DNA of 64,000 bases. Origin: Ehretia macrophylla. Lineage: Eukaryota; Streptophyta; Magnoliopsida; Boraginales; Ehretiaceae. The stretch spans positions 52,369,594 to 52,433,593 of the forward strand of contig CM075780.1 of NCBI GenBank assembly GCA_037974665.1, read 5' to 3'. The position numbers and the translations under genes were made by a program. Below, in pieces: positions 24,587 to 37,891 of the stretch (within the stretch, counting starts at the first letter, position 1; each line of letters begins with the position of its first letter). The notes under the pieces were generated by a model, which worked only from the letters and a program-made list of their open reading frames with translations, was not told where the DNA came from and made no database searches.

Positions 24587-25290
24587 ACCTTTAGGACCAA
24601 TTAATAATCATGGTAATAACTTTTCCGACCAGATTGTTCTGCTTTTGTTACCGGCAACTGTCTCTCTTTTGCTCTTTAAAAATCTTCTTTTACGAGATAA
24701 AACGGGTAGATCTTGAGTTGGATTGTATTGTACTAACATATTTCACAATTGTACAGTTTGTCAGGAGGATTGAAGAGTTTTCATGACGAAATTATTTTTC
24801 AAATTTATATCAAAGTATTAATTTTTTAAACACATAATACGTATAAAGAAGATATGATCTAAATTAATTAAACACAAAATTTAAGACGAGTCCTTACTAA
24901 TTCGAACCAAAACGTAAGCAATTGCTTCTTTATAATTTAGCTTTTAACTTCTCTACTTTGATTTTCTTTTTTGAGATGTGAATGCAACCGACGATAGGGC
25001 ATATATGAGATGATTATTAGCTTATTTTATTACATGATTAGAGATAACATGTTTGTTATGCTCTGAAATTGATTTAAAATGGTTTCTTCATTTTCTCTCC
25101 ACTCTATGATTGCCTTCTCTTTTTATTTTTTATTTTTTTTATTTTTTTAAGTATTTTAAATAGCACCATATTTTTTAGATAAACAAAGTCAAAGGAAAAA
25201 TTGAAAATGGCTTATTCGATTGCTACGAATAAAAGATCATAATATCCTAATTTTTATAATATATCAAAAACTAGATATTTAAAATAAAAA
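24587..25290. other. AT-rich intergenic sequence, no gene
   Basis: I see no gene or clear element here. Confidence 0.5.
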
Positions 25291-25291
25291 A

Positions 25292-26110
25292 TTATAATTT
25301 ACTTGAAAAACAAGCTTCCACAACAACTGAAGGCACCAGCATTACCAAACAACAACTCTCCTCTCCAATTCCTACAGATACATACAAATGAAGGAGAACG
25401 TGTTGCATCCACATTAATCTTATAAGAACCAAATTGAGGAGGAATCCACAAATTTTGAATGGGTTGGAAAACAATTCTGTTATTATGCGAAATCTGAGAA
25501 GGGTTGGAAAACAATTTTGTAATTATCATTATTATTTATTATATATATGTTGTTTATAGTTATATTTATATTTATTTTTTATTTTTAATACTATAATAAT
25601 AAAATGGCAATCTTGTCATATTATACAATGCATTCCCATTACTACTTTTCATTCTTAAAACATACCAATCATGTCATTCGCATTCTCAAGTTCATTACAT
25701 TCCCAGTTTTATTCCATTCCTTGGCCCATTCCATTCATGTCAAAATCCATTCCAATATACTAATCGCTACTTTAAGAATTCTATGATGCTATTGTTAACT
25801 TGGATTACTGCCCTTTTCAGATCAATTTCTTTGCCTTCCAAAACAACACAATTTATCTCCTTCCAAATTTGCCAGCAACAGAAAGTAACTTTAGTTTCAG
25901 CTTCCCCACTCCAATATCCAACGAGATGGCACGCCTTGATCACATCCAATAGCCAACAATATCAAATCTAGAAACTTGCCTAGAGAAGATACAACACTGG
26001 ATGAGAGAAGCCCACAAGAACCTTTTGACCCAAGGACAAAACAGGAGTTACGGGCTCCACTGTTTCAACATCAGAATTACATAATTTACAGATTGGATTA
26101 ACATCACACT
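25292..26110 (-). pseudogene. LINE remnant: zf-RVT and RNase H-like end
   Basis: Read from the minus strand, the right part encodes a zf-RVT-like stretch (CNSD followed by CCWQIWKEINCVVLEG), as found downstream of plant L1-type reverse transcriptases. The left part encodes the start of the plant RNase H domain (GSYKINVDATRSP, then WRGELLFG). An AT-rich stretch of about 230 bp, about 25530-25766, interrupts the two, and stops and truncations are present. The reverse transcriptase core and endonuclease are missing. It is a dead fragment, identified from domain order and motifs. Confidence 0.6.
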
Positions 26111-26420
26111 TTCATGATAGATTTCTTGTTCAAAAACTATCAATACATTTCCATCACAAACATAGGTTCGACTAGTCATTACTATCATTCCTCTTCATGC
26201 CTTTTAGCCTTCATTCTCTAAGGTTCTTTAATCATCCTCTTGACTTTAGGCATCTTGGATATGGTCTTCTTTCCATGGCAGTAACACTCATTCTAAACCC
26301 CAATCTTCTACTATGTGAACTCTTTTCACATGACTTATTTCTCGATTCAAACCTGCTTGAATAAGTTCTTTATTACTTCTAGATACACTCTTTTTTCCTA
26401 TCATCCTCTCATTTTCCCAT
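26111..26420. other. Intergenic sequence, no gene
   Basis: No recognised feature; possibly further degraded LINE sequence on the minus strand. Confidence 0.35.
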
Positions 26421-26428
26421 AGGAGTGC

Positions 26429-27385
26429 CTAGGAATGGCAATAGGGGCAAGTTATGTGGGTACTTATCCCACCCACGTCCCAAATAGGGCAGGAGATTAG
26501 GGTGGTAAATAAGAAATGAGATAGGGGGTGGGGATTAACTTTTAATTCTCGCGCACGGACACTGCAAAGCGCAGGGATAAGCATTTTCTACCTCACATAA
26601 CCCGATCCCCATACATGTATAATTATTTTTATATCTTTAATTTTACATATGTATTGAAATTTTAAAATTATAAATTTATAAGTGTAGAATAATGATATGA
26701 GATAGAGTATTACTAACATGGAGAAAAAAATCTATTGCTCAAAAGGATTTTATATTTGTTCTTTCAAGACACTGCATGCCATTACTTGACATTTGCAATC
26801 ATTTTTTTTTCTCGAAATTTCATCCTAATATTGGTAGTTTTTCCTAGTTGTTCTTCAAAATATATTAAGATAACATAACTAAGGGTGATATTTTAAAGAT
26901 TTGCAATTTCAGTTTTATGGGGACATGCGATAACAAAATAAATAATAGTAATCTACGCGATTCCAATAACACAAATAAATATTCTTTTTCTACATATAGT
27001 TTTCATACAGAATGATTTTAGTCGGAATTAATTTTAAATATTTAACAATACTCAGTTACTATAATATCATTTTACTATTTTATCTGTCAGTATAAGACTT
27101 AATATATAATTAATACTTACCTTTTATTTAAGACCTATATTTATATTCTGGATTATTATAATTTTAATTTATATTTTAAAGTTACGTGGTCTAAATTTCT
27201 TTTAATATCGTAAGATTTGAAAAAATAATGAAAAACTAGCGGATAATCCCCATTTCTCATGAGGATTAGGAGACGTGGCGGAGGTGAGGAATGTGGGTAT
27301 AGAACGCAAGGGGGTGAGTATTAGGGAAACTTTTTAGATGACGGGACGGAGTATGGAGATAGGTCCCCGCTCCATTGGTATCCCT
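26429..27385. mobile_element. hAT-like non-autonomous element
   Basis: The left edge AGGAATGGCAATAGGGGC and the reverse complement of the right edge AGGGATACCAATGGAGC are inverted relatives of the widespread plant hAT terminus resembling CAGGGATGGCAATGGGGC. Flanks AGGAGTGC (26421-26428) and AGGAGTGG (27386-27393) form an 8-bp duplication with one mismatch, as expected for hAT. The subterminal parts are G-rich and the centre is AT-rich. No transposase is encoded. Limits are uncertain by two bases. Confidence 0.72.
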
Positions 27386-27719
27386 AGGAGTGGCTTCACA
27401 TCATCTTGAAAGTTCAACCAGAGTAGGACATTCGAATTTTTGTTTATTACTTATATAGAAACTTGATTACTAGTTTGTATGTATTGATGTAATAGTGAAA
27501 ACGTTCTCAATGTTTCTTCTTTTTTCGTAGATATACATCCAACAAATTTGAGGATCACCAAGATTTATCAGAGTTTTGAAAAATTAACCTCAAAGTAGGA
27601 TTTAGAACACCCAAAAACTCGGGAAAATATCTTGGTCAACTCTATCAAATTTAATCAATGTCCATGCAAGTCTTAGTCAAACTTGGCCTATGCACTCTCT
27701 GTTCATTGAAAACTGCTGG

Positions 27720-30600
27720 TTCACAATCTCATTAGATCAGATCTAATTATACTCAAATATTGGATGGCTTAGGTGCACCAGGAGTAATGCACGTTACCAC
27801 ACCGGATTAGTCCCATTACACATTTGGATATCCTTTGACCTATTAACTCGACTTGCTTTTGTCTTATGATTTGACTCTTGGATCGTTAATTGATTAGCAA
27901 CAAAACACTCCTTAGTATTCGATGAGCACTATGGTGTTCTTCGATCATTGCTAAAATCAATGGTGAATAATGATTGTCTCTTGAATAACTACACCTTTTT
28001 TTTCATCTTTTCTAGCTATCTCTAGTGATGGCGTCATGTAGCTTCAACATTATTTCACTAAGATGCAGTGATTGAACTAACACTCCTTGTCCACAATCAT
28101 TGATCGAACTTATGGTGGAACGGGGAAAAATTCTCCAGCCAATCCGCAATGGACACGCCATTAATATATGGATTATTTAGAATGTGCCAACCACGACTTG
28201 ATCGATGGTTAAGATGAACTTTGCTTTGGCTAATTGATCGAGCTTAAGGTGTGCAACTACTGCTCGGCCACAATCATTGATTGAGCTTAGGGTGGAAAGT
28301 AATGCACTCAACCACACTGGATTGGTCCTTCGTATTTGGATATCCTTTGACCTGTTAACTCGACTTGCATTTGTCTTATAGTTTGAGTTTTGGATTGTTA
28401 ATGGATTAGAAACAAAACACTTCTCAGTGTCTGATGAACACGATGGTGTCCTTTGATCATCGTTACAATCAACAATTAATAGTGGGTGTCTCTTAATCAA
28501 CTACGCATTATACTTCATCTTTTCCAGCAATCTCTAGTAATGGCATTGTTGGGAATTGTATACTCTAAAAATCATTAGCACTAAGATATCTCAGTGTAAA
28601 TGGATATTATTCAGTTAATAAATTAGTGCATTCATTATGAGCATGTTTATCTTTCATATAATTTGCTATTTGTATGCAATGAGGTTCCATGATACAAGTA
28701 AATGGCATAGGTGCATGGTGATCCGCACAGAAGGTTTATGCCATAAGACTTGGATCAAAATTATAAGTTTATAGCCGAATAGTGAAGTTGAGAACTTCAT
28801 TATGGTAAGGCTATAATAAGAGAGTATCATATTTTGTAGGGTGACCTACTTTGGTCATAGGAGGGCTTTCCGGACTCCTCTCATAAGTGCATGTGAATGC
28901 ATTCAATGGGGGCCACAGTAGATGCGATCTCTGCTAAAATACTATTATTGAATGAGATCAAAAGCATCTTAAGCTACTAAGTAGCAAATGCTCTGCATCA
29001 TAAGCATATGTGGATGAACCAATAAATTTTAGTACATGTATTTTGATTTACTATGGGTGAGATCTTATTTGGGTCAATACCTCGGTATTTTGGATACATG
29101 GACTTGATTATTAGGGACATGCATATGCGTTATTGATTCTATGCTATCTTAATGATAGAGTACTACCCTTTTGGAGTTATCTGTATAACCATCCAAATCT
29201 AAACGCTTAGTAATATAGTTGGTTATATTAGATACTGAACTTGTGGGTCGTTCCCTAAAATAAAATAATAGTATCTGAGTGATGATTATATGAAGGATAA
29301 AGGTCCAAGGTATAGATGTAATTAAGAGAGGATAATAGTACAAATGAGGACCTACTCTTGATTGTGGGTAATACATAGATGAGCATTTCAGTTATTTTAC
29401 TTAGTAGGTCAAAGACAGAGAACCTCATTCGGATGTATATTAATCGCCATGGAGTGCAACCCTAACTCTTTAATAGAATGAGTTAAGGTTAAAATGGTTA
29501 AAATACAGCTAATGTCTAGTAGGGGTATTTTGATCATTTTGAAGCCACGACAATTATGTCTTTTGGTCCTTCTTCTAGACACTTTCTTTTTATGGTGTAC
29601 TACCTTTTTCTAAGCTTTGACATTTGTCTATTTATTGAGTTATTAAGTGTGGTTTCCTATTTTGGAAGTCCTAGTAGCCTTTATAAGTTAAGACAAGGGA
29701 ACAAAGATCATTCCTTGGACAAGAATGTTTGTCCTAGCACAAAATGTCTTAATAGAAGCATGCTTGGCATGCTTAGGCGTGTGATTGGAAAATTCTAGCA
29801 TGTGGAGTGAGAGCATAGGCGTGTGGGGCTGATTAGTTTAGGAAAGATATTTGTTGGTTTTTGAATTGGAAGATAATAACAATTATCTTTAGATAATTCA
29901 TAAAAAATAAAGAAATTACACTCCTAAAGAAACTAAAAGACTAGATCCCTATGATCTCTCTTTTTGTCTCTCTTGGATGGCTATGCCTCTAGCCTAGCAA
30001 GAACCACACGACACTATACACTCATACACATGAGAATACATTGCTAAAGTGAAAAAATGTGAGGCAAAGAGAAAACCCTACCATTTTCGCACACCATTCG
30101 CTAGGATCATTGAATAGGGGAGAAGACTCGAGGAGTCAAGACAATTTCGAGGTCTCGCATGCCTAGGACAATTTTTCCAGCCACTATACATTCCGCTCAT
30201 TGCTTATGTGTTGAGATTTTAAGCCAACACAAGGAGGTAATCTTGCATACAATCAAACTAGCACTTGATATTTTATTTTGGTTATGTATATTGCATGATT
30301 TTGTAGTTAATTCCGCATATGGATTATGATTACCTTGTGTTAGATTATTAACTGCATATAATCTGTGAATACATCAAAATTAACCTAGAAATCCATAACC
30401 TACAGCCATCACATGGCTTCAACACTATTTTGTTAAGATGCCATGTTCCGCCTAACATTTCTTGACCACGATCATTGATCGAGCTTAGGGTGGAATGGAA
30501 TTTACGAGGAAAAGTACTCCAACCAATCCACAGTGGCACACCATTGACTTGTGGATTATTTAGAATGTGCCAACCATGAACAATTAAGATAACCTTTGTT
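27720..30600. repeat. Tandem duplication of a unit of about 0.5 kb, second copy split by an LTR
   Basis: Blocks such as TTTGGATATCCTTTGACCT occur in the same order in copy A (from about 27720) and copy B (from about 28240), with a spacing near 517 bp. Copy B breaks off at 28546 and resumes at 30405 with the block matching GTAGCTTCAACATTATTTC of copy A, ending near 30600. The copies differ by many substitutions. The unit contains recurring segments like ATCATTGATCGAGCTTAGGG. No coding function is recognised. Confidence 0.75.
28547..30404 (+). mobile_element. Solo LTR, copia-like, inside the tandem duplication
   Basis: The insertion starts TGTTGGGAATTGTATACTC, a typical copia LTR opening, and ends ...ACCTACA, so it has TG...CA ends. 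It is bounded by GGCAT (28542-28546) and GCCAT (30405-30409), a 5-bp target duplication with one change. Comparison with the intact repeat copy at about 28020-28060 shows the uninterrupted site and confirms both junctions. At 1858 bp, without PBS, coding region or second LTR, it is best read as a solo LTR left by recombination. Angela/Tork-type elements have LTRs of this kind; that assignment is tentative. Confidence 0.72.
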
Positions 30601-30604
30601 TTGA

Positions 30605-31208
30605 CTAAGGGACTTCACATCTCCTCGTCTCCGTGATTGATATATGTTCATCAATAATGTAGTTGATGATTATAGGAGATTAAAGTAGAGTCTTTATATG
30701 TTTTACTCTGTCGTATGCCAATTTGAGGGTTAAGTCCAAAAAACGTCCTATTGTGTGCAGGGTGGGACTTATGCGTATGTGGGCCTTACACTTCATACAC
30801 ATAACACGATTGGATGTTTGAAAACATTCAAACATTTGAAAAAAAATTTCCAATTTGGTTTTTAGATTAAAGTGTTACTTTTCTTATTATTTATGGGAAT
30901 TAGATCGTGCATTCATATGCATAGAATAAGAGAAAAATAAAAGACGCACAAATTTAATTTGGTTCAGCCCTCTGCTTATGTCAACGACCCAAAACTAGAA
31001 AATGCACTATTCAACAATAAAGGTTACAATGCAATATATCTTTTGCATTAGAAAAGATCCAAACCCTTATACATATATGCACATGGTTTTATGCACAAAA
31101 AAGCCTAAACTCTTGCTCCCAAGGCTTTATGCATGGCTAAATTTAAACCCCGCTTCCTAAATTGTCTTTTTCTAGTAAAAACATAAAAAACTCTCATCAA
31201 TTGGCTTA
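30605..31208. other. Intergenic sequence, possible LTR remnant
   Basis: No gene. The piece about 30950-31000 (AATTTGGTTCAGCCCTCTGC, then GTCAACGACC) resembles the transcribed part of copia LTRs and may be an old fragment. The stretch ends at the CTTTC target duplication of the Ty3 element. Confidence 0.35.
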
Positions 31209-31213
31209 CTTTC

Positions 31214-32740
31214 GGATATATCTGTAATCACAACACTCAAACCACTGTATTTTTACTACATATGCATCTTAACTTGAGAAATAAATACAACACTTAATGC
31301 ACTTTTGCTACAATGTAGGATGATCTTGAAAGTGAAGAAACCAGACGCAAAAACAAAACAAAGTACAAGTCAAATAGTTGAGGAAATGTGGAGATTCGAG
31401 AATCGGTGGAAAAAGATGAAACAGACTCAGAATGTAAAAAAGAATGAAAAAGCCTTGGTCAACTTTTCATAAAAAGTTGAAGCTTAAAATTCAAAATTCT
31501 CAACAGCAGGGCGCTCAAGTGTACCTCCCGCACCGCCTACGCCGCAACACGTAATTGGACCACCAGAAGTGCGCTCGAGAGCACCTCATCTGTGCTCTAG
31601 CGTACCGCCCAAATCGCAGCACACAAATGGACCAATGGGAGTCCACCACCCACCGTGCTCGAGCGTGCCCAAAAATTCAGCCTATAAATACCCCCTAACC
31701 CCGATGGTGTTGATATATAATTTTTGTTCAAAGTTTTATTTTTTTTAGTTTTTATTTAAATACTAAGTTAGAGTTATTGTAATTTTTATCAAACATGAGA
31801 AAAATTCTGCTCGGGTAGCTACATTATGGAGAAACTATTGTCCACTTTAACCAGAGGAAAAGCTCAGTAGCTACGCCCATGGAATCTCTGCTCAATCCAC
31901 TACTTCAGAAATATGAGTTCATCTAATAGGGGAGTCTTTCTTTACGCTCTTTTATTTGTGTAGCTCGTATTTATTTTTAATGTCTGAGTAGATCTACTAT
32001 CTAGGGGAAGATATTGTAAATGATGGTCTTTTGATTTACGGTCTCGGATTCGGATAATTTGATTTCAATGCAATATATGGCTTTCATTATTCAGTTCATT
32101 ATTGTCTTTAATATACATTATACTTGTAGTTAATGTTATGATTGCTTTACAATCGTGCCATATATCCGAGCTTTAATAGTGAATCTATCGGTTGTACCAT
32201 AGTTTTTATGAAGTTATAAATTGTACCATAATTTTTACTTGTCAATCTATTAATTGATTAGTTTAGTTAAATCGCCGGCCACTTTAAATTACAAGGACAT
32301 ATCTATACTTCGGCTAGATAAAGGACTCGAGGATAGAACGACACATATAATTAAAATAGCGACCGAGACTTAGTTAGACTTAGGAAATTAACTAGGTTAG
32401 GCTTGTAGCTTAATCCGAACATTGAATTAGAGAATCTTGAACCCGAACTTAGGTTAATTGCCTCATTGCATATCCGACCCCTAGATCATTTCCCTTGAAT
32501 TTGACAAAACTGAACCTTAGTTTAGTTTACCTTATTTGCATGACACTCCAATCCACTCACAAGCTATCACATTTTTCACTTAAACACTTTCACACACTTG
32601 TTCACAAACTAACTTAGGAGTTTCCCTGTGGATTCGACCCTGTACTCAAGCACACTACACTACATTGATTCATGCACTTGCGGGTTTTAAAACTTGGTTG
32701 AATTTTGCACACATTTTATACGCCAATCGAATAACGATCA
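31214..32740 (+). repeat. 5' LTR of the Athila/Tat-like element
   Basis: The LTR is 1527 bp. Its opening TG is altered to GG; its end is ...ACGATCA. A TATA box (TATAAATA, 31683-31690) is intact here. GC-rich runs at about 31500-31680 contain CGCTCGAG-like motifs. It differs from the 3' LTR by many substitutions and small indels, which marks an old insertion. Confidence 0.88.
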
Positions 32741-32746
32741 AGTTTT

Positions 32747-32764
32747 TGGCGCCGTTGCTAGGGA
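32747..32764 (+). other. Primer binding site, tRNA-Asp type
   Basis: TGGCGCCGTTGCTAGGGA lies six bases after the 5' LTR and matches the primer site of Athila-group elements, with one or two changes. Confidence 0.85.
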
Positions 32765-33035
32765 GGCACAATATAGTTTTTCCCTATAAAGTGTTTTGAA
32801 TTTGTTTAAGTGTTTTAATTCTTGTCATTGTTTTTGAAAAAATCAGAAAAAATACTTTTTGTTGCGTTTATTGTAAGTGCTTTGATAACATTGTTGTAAA
32901 GCTTATTCTTGTGTAGTTTCTTTTCACATTTAACTACACCAATTTTGTATGCAAAGGTACTGTTCCTTGAATCCGGAACTCTTCTCATTTGATCCTGAAC
33001 CACAGAAAACTCCTCGTAGGAGATTGTAATACCCA

Positions 33036-34463
33036 ATGGCAAACCAAGAAGAAAATCTCCAAAACCTTCCACCTCTTCCTGTAGCTTAACCTGTAAATCC
33101 CCCCGTTAATCCGCATATGACTCTTCATCAATACTTATATCCGGGTGATTACAATCCCAAGTTCGTCATAGCCCCTCTGGCTCTTGGCAATGTCAACTTC
33201 GAACTCAAAACGAGAACAATATCGATGCTTCCTTCCTTTTACAAAAAAATCAACGAGAACCCTCACGCTCACATCGTTGATTTTTTTGAAGCATGTTCCA
33301 CACTTCATATTCCTAATGTGAGCCGAGAAAACATCTAGTTACGTCTCCCCATTTTCGCTAAAAGATAAAGTCAAACAAAGGCTACATCATCTTGATGCGA
33401 GAGCCATCACATCTTGGGAAGAACTTATTCTGAGATTCTTGCATCGATTCTTCCCAATGGACAAAACCACCACTTTGCGAATGGATATTATGACATTCGC
33501 TCAGTTTGATTTAGAGCCCTTCCACAAAGCATGGGAACGATTTAATGCCCTTCGAAATCAGTGTCCCCATCATGGATTTGAGTGCCCGGAACTCTTGCTC
33601 TATATCTTTAAAGGTCTTACTCCACAACAAAAGATGATGGTGAATGTAATGAGTAATGGTGGCTTTTATAATCTCATAGTAGATGATGCCTGAAGTAGAA
33701 TTGAAAACATAGCTGAAGACTCTCTCTAGAATACTACTACAGACAGAGAGAGTAAGAGCATTCACAATCCTCAAAAGATGGCACTATTCGAAGTAATCTC
33801 TAACTCTAATCTGACTGATAAAGTAAATGCCCTTGCGTAGCAAGTTGAAAAATATATCTATTTAGGGTCTATTTCTTTACCAGTTCTTTAGAACCCGGAG
33901 GTGTACGCCATATGCTCTGCAGTAGATCATTCTACTTTAAATTGCCCAATTGGCTTAAAATTCCCCGAGTTCATGCAAGAACAAGTCTTTGCCACTCAAG
34001 GGTATGCGCATAATTATAATTCTTATTCTAACACGTATAACCCTGCATGGCAAGACTATCTTGTGCTTTCTTGGCGTCATAGAAACTACGAGCCTCAGTT
34101 TTCTCAGCAGCAATTCTAAAAGCCAGAAGGAAACTACAAGCCTCGGTTCCAGAAGTCACAGAATTCTAATCCTCCTGGTTTCTATCAAGTTCCAAAAGAC
34201 AATCCATTCATAATACAATAGAACAATCTCCTCGCTCTTCTTCCTGTACAATCATCAGATGATAACAAGTTCGATAAACTTCTGCAAGTAGTCCAAGTAC
34301 AACAACAATCGATTGCTAAACTTGAGGGCCAAATCGAGCAGCTGGCCTAGCATCTAAACAGGAGAGACGAGGGTAAGCTCTCATCTCAAACTGTGGAAAT
34401 TCCATGAAGACAGTGCAATAATGGTCAATCTGAGAGAACCCTAGAACAAGCTAAGGCTGTTAC
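33036..34463 (+). pseudogene. Ty3 gag, disrupted
   Basis: A frame from the ATG at 33036 shows the Athila/Tat gag fold: YLYPGDYNPKF, then AHIVDFFEACSTLHIPNVSR, then FLHRFFPMDKTTTLRMDI and FKGLTPQQKMMVNVMSNGG. A cysteine-containing segment near 33900-33960 resembles a decayed zinc knuckle. Gag packages the element RNA in cytoplasmic particles. Stops occur at several positions (the first at residue 18), several where glutamine would be expected, and there is at least one frameshift around 33340-33440. The frame is cut by the nested element at 34464 and resumes at 52510. Non-functional. Confidence 0.85.
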
Positions 34464-37400
34464 TATGACGCCCGACTCCCAGTGCATGCATTTATCATTC
34501 ATATCCATTTATGTGTGCAACTGTTTGTTTAAATGCCTACTTTTTCTATAAAATGCTATTAAGTGTTTATTTACTCTCTATGTGCTAATATTTGTTAAAT
34601 TGGTTTTAAATATCAAAATTTTGAGTTTATTTACTTTAGTAAATAATAAATGAACATTCAAATTATTTTAATCATAGACTTCTTAGTAAAACTTACATTT
34701 AAAAATTTTTCTATTAAATTGAGCCCGAACTAAAATTTTTATTATCTTATTTCCTAGATTTCATATTTTTCTATTAGTACTTCACTTATAATTAGCCTAC
34801 GTTCACAAAAATTATATTCATTGCATATATGACGAGTGATTTGCAAAAATATCTTGATATTATATAAATAGTAAAACTACGTATTATTTTGGGCTTAAAA
34901 AAATTTTCTTGCATTTATTCTAATACACCTAAACTCAAATCCATTTTAACCCACAACCCAAACCCAATATCCAACCCATCAACTCATATAATCACCCTAT
35001 ACATATATATATATACACTAAACAAAACACAAAAAACACACAAAATACTCAAATAAGCCAAAAAGGCCAAAAATCAGCCAAAATAGCCAATTACGGGAAT
35101 AATAATTTTCTTGCCAATTTTGCTCAATTTGATCTTTCAAGCTTTTCCAAGTCTTCTCCAAGTGGTTCCAAGCTTCTCTCGCACGTTTTTGGTGAGGGAG
35201 TTGCATCATTTTCATGGTTTAAAGTTTATGCCAAGTTTTTTTAAATTTTTGGATTTTGCTATTATTGAGCTATAACATGCTTGTTTCTTGCTTTATATAG
35301 TATGTATACATGATAGAGAACATCCATATGCAATATTATAACTTAGTGTTGAGTTTTTAGCAAGGTGTCACTTGAGGAAGATGATGAATAGTGTAATTTC
35401 TAGAGTTTCGAAAATTTGTGCAATTTAATTTGATTCAATGCTTCTAGTAGTTGCTAATAAGGTCCTTGAGCATGAAAAAAATGTTAGTTGCACTTGCCAT
35501 GTATAAAATTTGAATAATTTGATCAAATTGAGCTACTTTAATAAGGGGTTTCGGGGTTAACTCGAATCCAGGAACGTTTTGAGGTTATGTCTAGTCTTTA
35601 TTAAGTAATGAAGCCTTAGAAGTGCATTCGTTTCACTTGTTTGGGTTCCGGAATTGGTACTTGTAGTGTAACCCCACAAAGAGGCATTTTCGGTCTTTCC
35701 GTGTACTTGTGCTCTAGGTTATGATTTGGAGGCTCTAAATGAGATATTTAGGTATCCTTAGATTTTTAGGTTGGTTAGCTAGCTTAACTTGATCCTTGAA
35801 TTCCGGTAGGAAGCTAAATAGCCTAGTTGAACAAAGGAAAAAATTAATGAATTAAGTGTTTTGGTACTTGTATTACCTTGTAATTGCTTATAGTGCATTT
35901 AAATGGATTTCTATAGTATATTTGAGCTATTGATGAAATATCGTGGAAGTATGTTGTTGATCCCCTTTGTGTACTGCTGGTTATTTACATATGGTTATTG
36001 CTTATAGTCTTGTGTTTCTTGTTTCTTATGCTAATCATATAATGTTATACTAGTGTGAGAGCAACCTACCTTGTTGTTCCTCATTTATATGCTTAACTTG
36101 TTACACTATTGTTGTTAGTTGATTCTTAATTGGTTGGGTAAATGTTTAAATGTATTTGTATAACAAGTTCATCTACTTGGAGAAGTTGTGAATTGAATCA
36201 TATGGTTACTAGTTAAAGATTGAGTAAACATGTTTATATTGTTTATTATTTGAATTGTATATGTGAAGCTATGCTTATATAACTTATTGGTTAGGTGTTA
36301 TATAGTGTTTCTACTTATATGAATTATCATTGATATGTATATGTTAGTTATTATACTATTGTCTTTGAGTAATACTTAGAACATTAAATAATGTTGCACA
36401 TGTGATCACTTGAGTTATCTATTGTTTAAATAATGATTAGAATGCATGTTGAACAATGAAATATATTGTGGTTATGTGAATTAAAGGGAATCAAATAGAG
36501 TTGGATAAATTAATGGCTTTATGAACTAGCTTTAGTTAAGAATAAGAAATCACTTCTTATGCATATAGTTGATTGTATTAGGTAGTGATAATTGAAGGGA
36601 ATTGATGCTTTTGGAGAATATTGAGGGAATCTTGGCTTAATTCGCGCAGGTTTGGCTTCCTAAAGGTGAGAGATCATTTCTATGTGCATTCTAAGTGTCT
36701 TATCTTATTATATGCTAAATGTTCGATACTAAGTGATTTGAGTGTTTTAGTTGGATTAGTTTAGCAATTATAGACTAATGAATGTATCATATTTCATCGT
36801 ATGCCGTGATTGATGATGTGTGTGCTCGAGGACAACATCTTTGTTGTCCTCCTTGTTTGTATATCGACTTATTTTGTTATATTGTTATTATTATTGCTTC
36901 CTATGTTATCGAGTCAATGGTTGCGCAACCTTATCATTAGGGCGGATGCGATGGGCCTTTCTGGACGGTAGCGGGCTTGCCAAGGTTGGTTGCTCTAGCT
37001 CCGTACCCTATTCCCTCACTCGCCTGGTCCAGAGATTGCCAGAGGGTGTTGGGTCGTAGGATTGGGTACATCCGGAGTACCCTTTGGTGTTTGGGATGCC
37101 GGCATATCGTGCTCAAGTCGTGGTTTGTGGATCGAGAATTGAAGACTTGGAGTGATAAGGGTTATCGATCGTATCCTTTTTAAAGTGTGATATTAGAATT
37201 GTTATCCATTGTTTATTTATTGTATTAAATGTGTTAAGTTGCTGCATTGCACGAACCCCCAGTATACTATTCTTGTTTCGCCTTCCTTACTTAGTATACA
37301 TGTATACTCACCCTCGTTTCTAACACCTTTTAGGTTTAGTGCTATCGGAGGTAGAAAAGAAGGCTCGAGAGTTTCGTGATTGATTATGCTGGCTTACGTG

Positions 37401-37891
37401 GATTGTCATTGAATATAGTTTTGTAATTGTAAAGTTAAATTTAGAATGTATTGATAGTTGCAAATGGCTTGTAATGTTGTAATAACTTGTAATCTTTACT
37501 TTATTATCTAGTAGCTACTTGCTTGCATGTTTTGACTGGTTGACGAACTTAAATTATATGAAAGAAAACTAGTTAATGTTAGAGTGATATGATAAGTGAG
37601 ATTATAATCATGAACCATTAAGAGTTAATGATTGCATGCTTGTATGTTTGATGTTTATGTTCGTCTAAGGCTCGGATGACTTTGAGACGGGGCATGGTTG
37701 GAGTTGGAATTGTATGAGAATGATGTAGGTTATATTTGTGGCTTTATTTACTGTTTACAGGTATCCAGTTAGTCCTATAAACAGGGAAAACTCCGTCTAT
37801 TTTTCCTAAATTTTATGACCGGGTTTGGTATTAGGATGAGTATAGATTGTTTAATAGAACTTCTGGTCTTGTGAGGGGCCGGGGTGTTACA
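34464..37891 (+). repeat. 5' LTR of the LARD-type element
   Basis: The LTR is 3428 bp and uninterrupted. A TATA-rich stretch (TATATATATATA, about 35003-35015) is a possible promoter. A GC-rich island lies at about 36935-37110. Compared by eye with the 3' copy over the first 300 bp it differs at about 7% of positions. Confidence 0.88.

Noticed and set aside
29556-29798. 80-codon frame in the solo LTR
   Set aside because: It is hydrophobic by T-richness, with no domain, and lies inside a TG...CA bounded LTR.
36820-37183. Open frames in the GC-rich part of the LARD LTR
   Set aside because: They differ between the two LTR copies, match no family and are explained by local composition.
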